A stretch of DNA of 64,000 nucleotides from Oscillatoria sp. FACHB-1406 (GTDB taxonomy: Bacteria > Cyanobacteriota > Cyanobacteriia > Cyanobacteriales > Spirulinaceae): positions 1 to 64,000 of the forward strand of contig NZ_JACJSM010000009.1 of the NCBI RefSeq assembly GCF_014698145.1, read 5' to 3'. This document shows positions 53,500 through 63,270 of this stretch, one piece after another (the stretch's first letter is position 1; each line of letters starts with the position of its first letter). Made by a program: the position numbers and the translations under genes. The notes under the pieces are model-generated. The model worked only from the letters and a program-made list of their open reading frames with translations. It had not been told where the DNA came from and ran no database searches.

Positions 53500-56388
53500 A
53501 TGGCAACGATCGCAGTAACAAACATCAATGATAGCGGTGCGGGTTCTTTGCGCGCTGCTCTATCCTCCGCACAATCCGGCGATATCATCGTCTTCGATTC
53601 CGCCCTCACCGGACAACAAATCACTCTCACCAGCGGTCAACTCACGATCGCAAGCAATGTCACCCTTGACGGTTCCGCAGCCTCCGGTGTAACGATTAGC
53701 GGTAACAACGCCTCCCGCGTCATCGATGTCGCCGCCAACCTCAACGTCACCCTCAAAAACTTAACCATCGCCGACGGACACACCACCGGAACCGCGATGG
53801 ATGGTGCTGGAGGTGGTATTCGCACCGGACTGAACACCACCCTCGTTCTCGAAAACAGCACCCTAAAAAATAACTACGCCAGCGGCGACGGCGGCGGCGG
53901 ACTCTGGGCAGGCAACAACAGCACCACAACCATTACCAATAGCACCTTTGAAGGAAACAGTACCGCCGGATTGCAAGCACCCGGAAGCGTTGGCGAACGC
54001 GGCGGCGGTGCGATTGCCGTTGCCAGCGAAAGCGTCATTACCGTTAGCGGCAGCACCTTCAATAACAACACCGGCATTAACGGCGGTGCGATTAATACCG
54101 TCCTTAGTACCCTCACCGTCAGCGGTAGCACCTTTACCAACAACGATACGACTCCCGGTGGCGCATTTGGCCCCGATACGCGCGGTTACGGCGGTGCGAT
54201 TTACTCCGACGGCGGTAAAACCGGAGTCAGCGATTCGATTGCGATTACAACCAGTCGCTTCGACGGTAACAAGGCAGCGGGACAAGGCGGCGCAATCTTC
54301 CTGTATCCTTATTCCGGTCACGATACGGCTTCCATCAGCGATAGCACCATCGTCAATAATTCCGTCATTAAAGATGCCAAGGGCGACTCCCTCGGCGGCG
54401 GAATTCGCATTGGCGGCGGCGGCGGTTTTACGATGACAAATACCACCGTTGCGAACAATACTTCCAACAATCAAGGCGGCGGACTGTGGGCAGGAGAAGG
54501 CTCGCCGATTGAGATAACTAATAGTACCTTCTACGGCAACCGCGCCCTTTCTACAAATGGAATTAATGGAGAGGGCTTAGGCGGTGCGATGTTGCTGGCG
54601 AATAATCCTCCGACAACGATTACCAGCAGTACCATTGCCAATAACTACGCAGCGTTTCAAGGCGGGGGATTCTGGGGCGGCGGCAGCAATACAACGATTA
54701 ACGATAGCTTAATTACCAGCAACCAAGCTAACAACAACAATCAGGGGTGGAATATCAACCACCAAACTGGCGTAACTTATAACGGCAGCGGCAACGTTGA
54801 GTACAATCCTTACAATGGCAACGATACTAAAGTCGTTGGCAGTTCGCAGGTTGTGGATCCGCAGTTGGCTACCTTCCTCGATAATGGCACAGCTTTGCAA
54901 AGTCCCCCACAACCGGGTAATGCGACAGTGACGGCGGGGGCGGATCCGAACGGCGCGCCCTTACCGACGATTCCCCTTGCGCCGACGAATCTCGTGGCAA
55001 CGGCGGCGAACGATACGGAAATTGCACTTTCTTGGGGGGATAGTAGCAATAATGAATCGGGATTTAAGATCGAGCGATCGCTTGATAATACCAATTGGTC
55101 AACCGTCGGTACGGCAGCGAGCAACAGCACCTCCTACACCGATACGGGATTGAGCGCGAATACCCAATACTATTATCGCCTCAGTGCGATTAATGGGGCC
55201 GGGGCTTCGGGCGCGATCGCGGCAGACACTACCACAACAAATACCGGAATCGGCGGCACTCCTGTCGGCGGCACTCCCATCGGTGGCACTCCCATCGGCG
55301 GAACTCCCATCGGCGGAACTCCTGTCGGTGGCACTCCCATCGGCGGAACTCCCATCGGCGGCACTCCTGTCAGTGGCACTCCTGGAAGCAATCCCGTTAC
55401 ACCCAGCTTGACGCAAAATGCCAGTAATATCTTTACCCTCGTCGGCGGCGAAAATCTGCTGTTCGCGCTCAATGGTACTAATACTCAGGCTGTCAACGAA
55501 ATTGCCGCTTTCAAAGTAGACGACGATCGCGGTACGATTAACGGCATTGCGCCGGGAGAAGCCGGTTACTTACAAGCCGCCCTCAGTAATAGCAAAGTTA
55601 TCTTTTCTGCCTTACCCAAAATTTTCCCCAACCTCAGCACCAATCGCAATATTAGCTTCGATTCCGGCGATAAACTCGGTTTCTACTTGGTTCAAAACGG
55701 AACCACGGAAAAAGCATTAAGCGAACTTGCCAGTGGAGGCGCACCCGATAACGTCTTCTTTGCGAATGCTAGCGCCAATGCAGGCGGTGCTAGCGCCCTG
55801 CAAACGTCCGATTTGGGGAATAATCGCTATCGTCTTGCGTGGGAAGATCGGTTTGGGGGTAGCGTTGACTTCGGCGACTTAGATATGACAGTCGAACTGT
55901 CTCAAGCGCCGCCGCCGATCGCAACCCAGCTTCAAGGCACGAATTCTCTAGAAGTCCTCGACTTGACGAACCTGACGAGTTCGGTGCGCGCTCAATTTTC
56001 GGTTCATAGTGATGCTGGGTATAGCAACTCCTTCGGATTTTACGCGATCGACGATGCCACCGGACGCATCGGCGACCTAAAACCGGGAGATGCGGGTTAC
56101 GCGCAAGCGGCTGTCAGCCAGCGCATCGATCTTAATTCGCCTCTATCGGGCGGTCAACTTTTAAGTCCTTTCTTAATTGCCAACGGTACGGCGGATGACT
56201 TTTTAAGTAAAAACCCCGGAAATCAAGCGAATAACGGGCCGAATGCCTACTTTGGCAGTACCAGTGCAAACCCCGATGGTGTCGATCATATTCGCTTAAT
56301 TGGGGATAATACTTTTGCCTTTGAAGATTTATACGGAGGCGGCGATAAGGACTATAACGATTATGTCGTTCAGGTCAATTTTGCTTGA
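53500..56388 (+). CDS. Beta-helix exoprotein with FN3, GGTP repeats and DUF4114 domains
   Basis: 962 residues from the ATG at 53500, chosen because MATIAVTNINDSGAGSLRAAL matches the start of the paralog at 57050. No signal peptide, consistent with type I secretion. The first 450 residues form repeated TxxNSTFxxNxAxxxGGGxW turns of a right-handed beta-helix (Chlamydia PMP-like). A fibronectin III domain follows (about 505-585), then a GGTPIGGTPV pentamer tract (nucleotides 55252-55385). Two DUF4114 domains close it; the last ends FAFEDLYGGGDKDYNDYVVQVNF. Probably a surface or matrix adhesin. Likely cargo of the exporter encoded just upstream. Confidence 0.88.
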   Translation: MATIAVTNINDSGAGSLRAALSSAQSGDIIVFDSALTGQQITLTSGQLTIASNVTLDGSAASGVTISGNNASRVIDVAANLNVTLKNLTIADGHTTGTAMDGAGGGIRTGLNTTLVLENSTLKNNYASGDGGGGLWAGNNSTTTITNSTFEGNSTAGLQAPGSVGERGGGAIAVASESVITVSGSTFNNNTGINGGAINTVLSTLTVSGSTFTNNDTTPGGAFGPDTRGYGGAIYSDGGKTGVSDSIAITTSRFDGNKAAGQGGAIFLYPYSGHDTASISDSTIVNNSVIKDAKGDSLGGGIRIGGGGGFTMTNTTVANNTSNNQGGGLWAGEGSPIEITNSTFYGNRALSTNGINGEGLGGAMLLANNPPTTITSSTIANNYAAFQGGGFWGGGSNTTINDSLITSNQANNNNQGWNINHQTGVTYNGSGNVEYNPYNGNDTKVVGSSQVVDPQLATFLDNGTALQSPPQPGNATVTAGADPNGAPLPTIPLAPTNLVATAANDTEIALSWGDSSNNESGFKIERSLDNTNWSTVGTAASNSTSYTDTGLSANTQYYYRLSAINGAGASGAIAADTTTTNTGIGGTPVGGTPIGGTPIGGTPIGGTPVGGTPIGGTPIGGTPVSGTPGSNPVTPSLTQNASNIFTLVGGENLLFALNGTNTQAVNEIAAFKVDDDRGTINGIAPGEAGYLQAALSNSKVIFSALPKIFPNLSTNRNISFDSGDKLGFYLVQNGTTEKALSELASGGAPDNVFFANASANAGGASALQTSDLGNNRYRLAWEDRFGGSVDFGDLDMTVELSQAPPPIATQLQGTNSLEVLDLTNLTSSVRAQFSVHSDAGYSNSFGFYAIDDATGRIGDLKPGDAGYAQAAVSQRIDLNSPLSGGQLLSPFLIANGTADDFLSKNPGNQANNGPNAYFGSTSANPDGVDHIRLIGDNTFAFEDLYGGGDKDYNDYVVQVNFA
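55252..55385 (+). repeat. 15-bp minisatellite encoding GGTP(I/V)
   Basis: About nine tandem units of GGCGGCACTCCCATC with a few variants lie in frame within the exoprotein gene. They encode a flexible linker between the FN3 and DUF4114 parts. Unit number may vary among strains. Confidence 0.85.
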
Positions 56389-56438
56389 TAACTTTGATAT
56401 CAGCAGTCGTTCTGCTCTCCCCTAAAAATTAGCTAAAT

Positions 56439-56477
56439 AACAGGAGTATTTTGCCTTAGCACAAAAACTCCTGTTTT
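56439..56477 (+). terminator. Probable terminator after first exoprotein gene
   Basis: AACAGGAGT-A-TTTTG-CCTTAGCA-CAAAA-ACTCCTGTT followed by TT; 51 nt after the stop codon at 56388. Stable two-part stem but a short U-run, so moderate support. It would separate the two exoprotein genes into different transcripts. Confidence 0.55.
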
Positions 56478-57049
56478 GCCTATATTGATTTTGATTTTTA
56501 ATCCATTGGCGATCGGATTTTAGGATGAGATTTTGAAGGGGCGATCGCGGCATTTGCATTCCCGATTGTCCTCTAGCTGGAAATCTAGGGGAGTCGATCG
56601 GCTTAGAGAGCGTAGTTCTACCGCTTATCTTCATCCTTAAAAGTACCGATTAATTTTATTAATTTACAAATTCTTTAAAAATAGAAAATTTAGTGTTAAG
56701 ATTTGACTGGCAACCTAGTTTTCTTACAATCTAGCCTCCAGGATTATCGAAAGTTCCATGAGTCAATGGACTTTGCCTCTACCCATTGCAAGGTTGCCAA
56801 ACGTCTAAGCACAATAATTAAAGCAAATCTAGAGGGGACGCTTGCAATTCGCTCGAATTACAAGCGTTGTGCAACAAAATTCGGATAACCCTTATGATTG
56901 TCAGCAGAATTTTGTAGAAATTGAGCTTCGATCGCGATTCAAAAAGCGCTATAAAGTTGCTTTTTCAGTTTTGAGCGAGCCAATTTATGCCGGGAAATTT
57001 TGCGTCTATCTCAGCCCAAACGTTTACACCATTACTAACCCATTAAGTC
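56478..57049. other. Long gap before second exoprotein gene
   Basis: About 570 bp with no supported gene. AT-rich around 56640-56700, which could hold the promoter of the second exoprotein gene. Short frames here have no family features. Confidence 0.55.
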
Positions 57050-59263
57050 ATGGCTATTATCACGGTTACGAATAGCAACGATAGCGGTACGGGGTCTTTG
57101 CGGGCTGCGATCGCGGCAGCCAAAGCCGGAGATACGCTGCAATTTTCCTCTACCCTAGCCGGAAAAACGATTACCCTCACCAGCGGTCAACTCGCGGTCA
57201 ACAAAAACTTAACCATTGATGCAACGGCAGCTTCGGGTTTAACCATCAGCGGTAACAACGCCTCCCGCGTCATCGACATTGCCGCCAACCTCAACGTTAC
57301 CCTGCGCGGTCTTACCATTGCCAATGGAAAAACAACCGGAGTGGCCTTAGATGGCGCGGGCGGGGGCATTCGCACCGGCATCAACACGACCCTAAACCTT
57401 CAAAATAGCGTCGTCCGCAACAACTTCGCTAATGGCGACGGCGGCGGCGGACTCTGGGCTAGTAGCGGCAGCAATGTCACCGTTACGAATAGCCGCTTCG
57501 ACTATAACAACACCAACGGCTATCAAGCCCAGGGCAGCGTCGGCGAACGGGGCGGCGGCGCGATCGCGATCGGAAGTAACAGCAGCCTCAACGTCAGCGG
57601 CAGCAGCTTTACCGGCAACACCGGAATTAACGGCGGCGCGATTAATACCGTCCTCAGCACCCTCACCGTCAGCACCTCTACTTTTAAAAGCAACGACACT
57701 ACCAAAGGCGCTGCATTCGGCCCGGATACGCGAGGCTACGGCGGCGCTATTTATGCAGATGGCGGCAAAAGCGCTATCGTTGATACCATCTCCATTACGA
57801 GCAGTCGCTTCGACAGTAATAAAGGCGCGGGACAAGGTGGCGCGCTATTCCTGTATACCTACTCCGGAGGCGATAGCATTACCCTCAAAAACAGCACCGT
57901 TACCGGTAATTACGTTGCTAAAGATGCGCAAAACCTCTCCCTAGGCGGCGGACTGCGCGTAGGCGGCGGCGGGAGTTTCACCATGACCAATACCACCGTC
58001 GCTAAGAACCGTTCTCTCGACCAAGGGGGCGGACTCTGGACGGGAGAAGGCTCGCCAATTTCAATTAACAACAGCACTTTCTATGGGAACGCTGCCAAGT
58101 CTTTTGACGGTAAATCGGGTCTGGGGGGTGCAATGCTTCTATCGAATAACCCCACAACTTCGATCGTTAATAGCACGATTGCCAACAACTATGCCGCATT
58201 CCAAGGCGGCGGTTTTTGGGGGGGCGGCTCGAAAACTACGCTCAAAGATACTCTCGTGACCAGCAACAAAGCTTACAACGGCGGCAACAACTGGAATATT
58301 TATCACGACACGGGAACGACTTTCACTAACGGCGGCGGCAACGTCGAGTACAATCCCTACAATTCCAACGATACCAAAGTAGCTCCTAACGTAACCATTA
58401 CCAATCCACTCTTGGGTGCTTTCGTCGATAATGGGACGGCTTTGCAAACGCCGCCGCAACCGGGCAATACTCTGGTGACGGCAGGGGCAGATCCGGTAAG
58501 TGGAATAGCAGCAGCTAGCCCTGATATCCTGTTGGCTTCAGCAACTCAAGTCGATGCGATCGCAGTAGGAGGAACTAACGATAGCAGCTTAGTCGCCGAT
58601 AACACCACGACCAAACTCGATCCGGTAACGGGAGTAGAAACCCCTGCGCCGGTATTAGGAACGCCGCCTGCTGCTACGCCCGGAAACGTGGGAACCGAAG
58701 TTACCCCAGCGCCAGTATTAGGAACGCCGCCTGCTACTGCGCCCGGAAACGTGGGAACCGAAGTTACCCCAGCGCCAGTATTAGGAACAAATAACACCCA
58801 CGATGCCAGTTGCATCGATAACGCTTTCGTCGCTGCGAGCAAACTGCAAAGCGTATTTGCCGCGATCGCGAATAACCTCCAGCATGGTGCTACCGGCAGC
58901 GACAACGCTGGCGGGCGCGATCCCTTCGGACTGCACGCAAGTGACAACTTCAGCGGTACTTTCGGCAGCTTGCGGGGTGCAGTGGATTCCTTACAAGCTT
59001 CCTTCGGACAGCAACTCAACCTCAATGCTGTTGCTGAAAGCGAGGAACAATTCAATCCGGCAGCCCTGGCTAAGCAATTCCTCGGTAACGTCAACGTTCC
59101 GGGCGAAGGAGACGGTTCGATCTCTCTGGGAAGTACCAGTACCCCGACCGGCAACTCAGAACGCCATCCGCTACTCGGAGACAATACTTTAGCCGTCGAA
59201 GATTGGCACGGAAACGCCCATAAACTCCCTGAAAGCGTCGCTACCGCAACGCATATTGCCTAA
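57050..59263 (+). CDS. Beta-helix exoprotein, paralog with different C-terminus
   Basis: 737 residues. The first roughly 460 align nearly residue for residue with the beta-helix of the preceding exoprotein (VTNxNDSGxGSLRAA, GNNASRVIDxAANLNVTL, SVGERGGGAIA, GFTMTNTTVA-type turns). The C-terminus differs: three TPAPVLGTPPA repeats (about 540-580), then a helical region (ASDNFSGTFGSLRGAVDSLQASFGQQL) and AALAKQFLG; there is no FN3 or DUF4114 domain. No signal peptide. Probably exported by the same type I system and possibly displayed differently. Its own upstream gap and the hairpin before it suggest separate transcription. Confidence 0.87.
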   Translation: MAIITVTNSNDSGTGSLRAAIAAAKAGDTLQFSSTLAGKTITLTSGQLAVNKNLTIDATAASGLTISGNNASRVIDIAANLNVTLRGLTIANGKTTGVALDGAGGGIRTGINTTLNLQNSVVRNNFANGDGGGGLWASSGSNVTVTNSRFDYNNTNGYQAQGSVGERGGGAIAIGSNSSLNVSGSSFTGNTGINGGAINTVLSTLTVSTSTFKSNDTTKGAAFGPDTRGYGGAIYADGGKSAIVDTISITSSRFDSNKGAGQGGALFLYTYSGGDSITLKNSTVTGNYVAKDAQNLSLGGGLRVGGGGSFTMTNTTVAKNRSLDQGGGLWTGEGSPISINNSTFYGNAAKSFDGKSGLGGAMLLSNNPTTSIVNSTIANNYAAFQGGGFWGGGSKTTLKDTLVTSNKAYNGGNNWNIYHDTGTTFTNGGGNVEYNPYNSNDTKVAPNVTITNPLLGAFVDNGTALQTPPQPGNTLVTAGADPVSGIAAASPDILLASATQVDAIAVGGTNDSSLVADNTTTKLDPVTGVETPAPVLGTPPAATPGNVGTEVTPAPVLGTPPATAPGNVGTEVTPAPVLGTNNTHDASCIDNAFVAASKLQSVFAAIANNLQHGATGSDNAGGRDPFGLHASDNFSGTFGSLRGAVDSLQASFGQQLNLNAVAESEEQFNPAALAKQFLGNVNVPGEGDGSISLGSTSTPTGNSERHPLLGDNTLAVEDWHGNAHKLPESVATATHIA

Positions 59264-59586
59264 ATCGCAATAGCGAAGAAGCGCTGAATGGGCTTTTTCT
59301 AACTCACTCTGACCCTCAGTTGAGGGTCAGAGCAATGAATAGTGAATAATGAATAGTGAATAATGAATGGGGAATGGTGAATAATAAACACTTAAACTAC
59401 TGTTAGAATTTCTCTCTCACCCCGTCTCCTCGTCTCCCCCTCTTCATTATTCATTATTCATCATTCATCATTCATCCCCCCGTCTCCCCCTCTTCATTAT
59501 TCATCATTCATTATTCATTATTCACCCCCCCGTCCCCCAGTCCCCGGTACACTGAGCGAAGTCGAAGTGCCGTCCCCCCGTCAGCT
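59264..59586. repeat. 3' hairpin and heptamer tract after exoprotein gene
   Basis: A perfect 12-bp stem CTCTGACCCTCA/TGAGGGTCAGAG at 59307-59332, without a U-tract. Then GAATAAT/GAATAGT heptamers (59335-59375) and TTCATTA/TTCATCA heptamers (59440-59525) interspersed with C-rich CCCCGTCTCC segments. No gene. Confidence 0.65.
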
Positions 59587-60471
59587 TTAACTGAGGTCAT
59601 TCAACCGGATTTTAGGTGATGGCGTGCGGAAGAGGGCATCGGCGACGCGGCAAACGTCGTACATTTCGGCAACATCATGGATACGCAGAATATCTGCACC
59701 GCTCGCGATCGCGCGGCAACAAACCGCAGCAGTTCCCCAAACGCGCTCTTTGGGCTGCGGCTTATCTAATAAATGCCCGATAAAGCTTTTGCGCGAAGGG
59801 CCGACTAAAATCGGAGCTTGCAGCGATTGAAAGCGATCGAGATGGCGCAGCAGTTCGAGGTTTTGGGGGTAGGTTTTGGCAAAACCGATACCGGGATCGA
59901 GGATAATCTGCGATCGCGCAATTCCCGCCGCGATCGCTTTTTCCCTTTGCGCCCCCAGAAATTGGCAAATTTCCCCAACTAAATCCTCGTAATCCGTCAG
60001 GGTTTGCATCGTTTGGGGCGTTCCCCGAATGTGCATTAGGATGATGGGGACGTTCAGTTCTGCCGCCGTCGAGAACATCGCCGCATCGAACGTGCCGCCC
60101 GATATATCGTTAATGATATCGGCTCCGGCTGCGATCGCGGCTTTTGCCACCGTCGCCCGCGTCGTATCCACTGAAATCGGAATTTCCGATACCCCTCGCA
60201 GCGCCTCAATAACGGGGATAACGCGCCGCAACTCTTCCGTTTCGTTAATTTGTTCCGCTCCGGGGCGCGTCGATTGACCGCCGATATCGATTGTGTCCGC
60301 GCCCGAGGCGACCATTGTCCGGGCGCGTTCGAGGGCAGAATCGACGCGATCGAACTCGCCCCCATCGCTGAAACTATCTGGGGTAACATTGAGAATCCCC
60401 ATCAAATAGGTGCGTTCTCCCCAAATGAAAGAACGCCCCCGCACCGTTAAGCTCAACCTCTCCCCCGTCAT
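59587..60471 (-). CDS. folP: Dihydropteroate synthase FolP
   Basis: 294 residues. Condenses p-aminobenzoate with hydroxymethyl-dihydropterin diphosphate in folate synthesis and is the sulfonamide target. Signatures: [19 protein letters not shown] (pABA/pterin loop 1), [14 protein letters not shown] (loop 2), [23 protein letters not shown] and [13 protein letters not shown]. Its start overlaps the tpiA stop by 4 bp (60468-60471), so the two are translationally coupled, a common cyanobacterial order. Cytoplasmic. Confidence 0.97.
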   Translation of the reverse strand: MTGERLSLTVRGRSFIWGERTYLMGILNVTPDSFSDGGEFDRVDSALERARTMVASGADTIDIGGQSTRPGAEQINETEELRRVIPVIEALRGVSEIPISVDTTRATVAKAAIAAGADIINDISGGTFDAAMFSTAAELNVPIILMHIRGTPQTMQTLTDYEDLVGEICQFLGAQREKAIAAGIARSQIILDPGIGFAKTYPQNLELLRHLDRFQSLQAPILVGPSRKSFIGHLLDKPQPKERVWGTAAVCCRAIASGADILRIHDVAEMYDVCRVADALFRTPSPKIRLNDLS

Positions 60472-61214
60472 TGGCTGAGATTAGCTGGGGTTTTGAAATT
60501 GACAATTCGGGCAAACCCCGCCGGATCCAAACTCGCACCACCCACCAGCGCGCCGTCAATCTCCGGCTGCGCCATAATCTCATCGATATTATTGGGGCGC
60601 ACCGAGCCACCGTATTGGATCGACACATTAGAATTATCCAACAGCGATCGGATCAAACCAATCGTGCGATTCGCTTCCACTGCCTCGCAGGTATCCCCCG
60701 TTCCAATCGCCCAAATCGGTTCGTAGGCAATGACTAAATTCTTTTGGTCGATCCCGATCAAATCCTGCTCGATTTGCTGGGTAATGACCTTCTCCGTGTC
60801 TCCTGCATCCCGTTGTTCCTTGCTTTCTCCCACGCACAGAATCGGGGTAATATCGTGCTTCTGGGCGGCTCTCAAACGCCAATTTACCGTTTTATCGGTT
60901 TCCCCAAAATATTGGCGGCGTTCGCTATGTCCGACAATCGCGTAACTGACGTTCGCTTCTGTCAGCATCGGGCCCGAAACTTCCCCCGTATAAGCTCCCG
61001 TGTCCTCCCAGTGAATGTTTTGCGCCCCCAGACGCACCCGCCCCCCGTGGAGACTCGCGGACATCGCACCCAGCGATGTAAAAGTCGGACAAAGAATTAC
61101 ACCCCGCTTTTCATCAACCTCTTCTAACTCGGGTAGAAATGCTTGCAGAAACTGCTTGCACTCCGCCTGAGTCTTATACATTTTCCAATTACCAGCTATA
61201 AGAATTTTCCGCAC
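60468..61214 (-). CDS. tpiA: Triosephosphate isomerase
   Basis: 248 residues from a GTG at 61214. Interconverts dihydroxyacetone phosphate and glyceraldehyde 3-phosphate in glycolysis and the Calvin cycle. Active-site segments are GNWKMYKT (Asn and Lys), IVGHSERR (catalytic His) and [11 protein letters not shown] (catalytic Glu and flexible loop), with [13 protein letters not shown] for phosphate binding. First gene of the tpiA-folP pair. Cytoplasmic. Confidence 0.97.
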   Translation of the reverse strand: MRKILIAGNWKMYKTQAECKQFLQAFLPELEEVDEKRGVILCPTFTSLGAMSASLHGGRVRLGAQNIHWEDTGAYTGEVSGPMLTEANVSYAIVGHSERRQYFGETDKTVNWRLRAAQKHDITPILCVGESKEQRDAGDTEKVITQQIEQDLIGIDQKNLVIAYEPIWAIGTGDTCEAVEANRTIGLIRSLLDNSNVSIQYGGSVRPNNIDEIMAQPEIDGALVGGASLDPAGFARIVNFKTPANLSQ

Positions 61215-61577
61215 GGTTCTGTATGAATTGCGTTAATTTCAACACTTCGCAAATTTAAGTTTAAAGCTTTTGGGGGATTTCTTAAAAGTGTAGCATTGCC
61301 GACTGCCTCGATCTTGACAATATCCGACACCCATGATAAAGAAGCTCTAGCAGTAGGGTGCGTTAGCGAAGCGTAACGCACCATTCCTTTACCTTCAGAA
61401 AAATCTAACCCGTACAAAATCCTCTTACAATTGTGCAAATAAGCAACTTAATATCGATCGCGCTCATCAAACAATTTAGCAGCGAAATTTTTATTGCGGA
61501 AGTGCCTTAACGCTCTTCAGATAATTTGCACGTAGGGGCGAATGGTCATTCGTCCTTCTAGCAACCCATTGATACGT
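61215..61577. other. Gap upstream of tpiA with palindrome and duplicated segment
   Basis: Includes the 26-bp GGTGCGTTA palindrome at 61357-61382. From about 61487 the sequence (TTTTTATTGCGGAAGTGCC...CGTAGGGGCGAATGGT) recurs with few changes at 63041, marking the left edge of a tandem duplication. No gene. Confidence 0.6.
61357..61382. repeat. 26-bp palindrome, GGTGCGTTA type
   Basis: A perfect dyad copy GGTGCGTTAGCG...CGTAACGCACC upstream of tpiA. The only GGTGCGTTA copy in the last 50 kb of the window. Confidence 0.75.
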
Positions 61578-61691
61578 GAATGGCACTAACTTAAGGCTGG
61601 TGGGCGCTGCCCACCCTACGAAATCGCCTGTAGAGACGTTGTATACAACGTCTCTACAGGCGATTTTTCAACTCTTATTTCAGTGCCATTC
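61578..61691. mobile_element. Family D miniature element, 114 bp
   Basis: GAATGGCACTAACTTAAGG ... TTATTTCAGTGCCATTC with both hairpins intact. The flanks show ATTGATACGT on the left and TATTGATGCGT on the right, a target duplication with one mismatch and a 1-bp offset. It lies 14 bp past the DUF2330 stop and is duplicated along with that gene. Confidence 0.85.
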
Positions 61692-61705
61692 TATTGATGC
61701 GTCCC

Positions 61706-63040
61706 TCAATTCCAAATCCTGCGCCACCAGGGACGAGAATCGACCTTGGGGAACTCAATCTTGCGGCGAATCTCATTAACATTCCAGCGAGTCAAACTTG
61801 CTAAAGTCGTCGCTTCCTTCTCCAATCGTTCCTGTAATCCCTGTTGATAATTTTCTGCTGCCGGACAATCCATCTCTCCTTTGTAAGGATGGCGGATAAT
61901 ATAGCGCCCTTGGAAGTTTTCGCGATTTCCCGTTTGTTGGAAACGCAAGTCTTCCGGGAAGGTATTGCGGTTGTAGCGGACGTGCAAGCGGGTCATAAAA
62001 ACGTTGCTACCCCCGCCGAAATTGCGTTGGGGCTGTGCGGAATTAAGCCAAAATACGCCCGCTTCTTTCAACTCTTCTGGGGTTAAGGGTTCGGCAGCAC
62101 AAGGGTCGCACCAAGCCATATCCCAAGCGTATTCGAGAAAGGCGACTTTCTTGTTTTCTCGTTCGTGGGCGGTTTGATACATTGCCTTGTAAAATTCGGC
62201 GAACTCTTCTTTAACGAATTCGGGAATTTCGGCATCGGACGGGATTTTAGCGCTGCGATAATTGGTCAGTTCGACTTGTCCTTGGGGGGAAAGAACGTAA
62301 ACGATTAAGTCTTGTTCGCCTTGTCCGTTGACAGTTCCCAAGCGAATTGGAAGCATAAATCGGGGCGATTCGTAGGCAATAGCCAGAGGACGCAGGGATT
62401 GAAAGTCGCTTTTTTGGAATTCTTCGAGGTTGACTTTAGCGACGAAGAATTTCATGTTGTCGCGGATGTAGGGTTGAAGGAGTTGACTCGCACCGGGGGG
62501 AATTTTGTAGCCGTTTTGCACCAGCCAAGTTTCGAGTCCGTCGGATTCTTTAGCTGAAAGGATGAGGATGTCGTACTCGCCGACGGTGAAGCGTGCTTCT
62601 ACGGTTACGCCTAAACCATCTGCTGCTTGTTCGCGCGCTCTACCACTTACCATCGGAGCGGGTGCGGCTGGTAAACTCCTTGATGGAGGTGGAGTATAAC
62701 AGGGATCTTCGTCAAAATATTCTACTAAACGCGGCGCGCTGAAGTTATCGAGTCGTTCGATAACTTTTGGATTGCTGACATGAACTTGGTCTTTTGTTAT
62801 CGGCACGGGAACGGGAACGACGAGGGCAAAGTCTTTGGCTTCGCCTTTGTAGTCGTTCGCCATTGTTAGGATAGTTCGTTCTCCGTCCCGCGCGATAATC
62901 ACCTGCGAGGCTTGATTGTACAAACTGGAGTCAGCTTTAGCGACATAAAAGCCACAGAAAGCCCAAGCGGGTCGTGCTAAGCCGATTAACGCGATCGCAA
63001 CGACAACAGTTGAGAGTAAAATTCGGATAAGTTTCATCAT
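61706..63040 (-). CDS. Exported DUF2330 protein, copy 1
   Basis: 444 residues. The signal peptide (KLIRILLSTVVVAIALIGLARPAWA) is followed by the DUF2330 start FCGFYVAKADSSLYNQASQVIIARDGERTILTMANDYKG and VVPVPVPIT, with conserved CGF and a later CAEP cysteine pair (WCDPCAAEPL). Function unknown; the domain occurs in exported proteins of cyanobacteria and myxobacteria. A second, almost identical gene lies directly upstream (63271-64000). They differ clearly only around GVFWLNSAQPQRNFGGGSN versus LNSSQPNSGGGQN. Location: periplasm or outside. Confidence 0.88.
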   Translation of the reverse strand: MMKLIRILLSTVVVAIALIGLARPAWAFCGFYVAKADSSLYNQASQVIIARDGERTILTMANDYKGEAKDFALVVPVPVPITKDQVHVSNPKVIERLDNFSAPRLVEYFDEDPCYTPPPSRSLPAAPAPMVSGRAREQAADGLGVTVEARFTVGEYDILILSAKESDGLETWLVQNGYKIPPGASQLLQPYIRDNMKFFVAKVNLEEFQKSDFQSLRPLAIAYESPRFMLPIRLGTVNGQGEQDLIVYVLSPQGQVELTNYRSAKIPSDAEIPEFVKEEFAEFYKAMYQTAHERENKKVAFLEYAWDMAWCDPCAAEPLTPEELKEAGVFWLNSAQPQRNFGGGSNVFMTRLHVRYNRNTFPEDLRFQQTGNRENFQGRYIIRHPYKGEMDCPAAENYQQGLQERLEKEATTLASLTRWNVNEIRRKIEFPKVDSRPWWRRIWN

Positions 63041-63145
63041 TTTTATTGCGGGAGTGCCTTAACGCTATTCAAACATTTGCACGTAGGGGCGAATGGTATT
63101 CGTCCTTCTTATTAACCTTCTGTAGGTAGCAACCCATTGATACGT

Positions 63146-63257
63146 GAATGGCACTAACTTAAGGCTGGTGGGCGCTGCCCACCCTACGAAATATCAATAA
63201 CGACGTTGTATACAACGTCTCTACGGCGATTTTTCAACTCTTATTTCAGTACCATTC
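63146..63257. mobile_element. Family D miniature element, 112 bp
   Basis: Second copy in the tandem duplication: GAATGGCACTAAC ... TTATTTCAGTACCATTC, with ATTGATACGT before and ATTGATGCGT after. The second hairpin has lost bases at its left side (ATAACGACGTTG in place of TGTAGAGACGTTG), breaking the palindrome. Confidence 0.82.
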
Positions 63258-63270
63258 ATTGATGCGTCCC

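Noticed and set aside
55252-55385. Possible CRISPR or regulatory repeat
   Set aside because: It is an in-frame 15-bp coding minisatellite with no unique spacers.
55173-55472. Long minus-strand frames over the GGTP tract
   Set aside because: They are shadows of a glycine/proline repeat in the real plus-strand gene.
56842-57075. Short frame before the second exoprotein
   Set aside because: No family features, and it overlaps the well-supported exoprotein start at 57050.
59307-59332. Intrinsic terminator after the second exoprotein gene
   Set aside because: The 12-bp stem is perfect but no U-tract follows on either strand, so it is described only as a hairpin.
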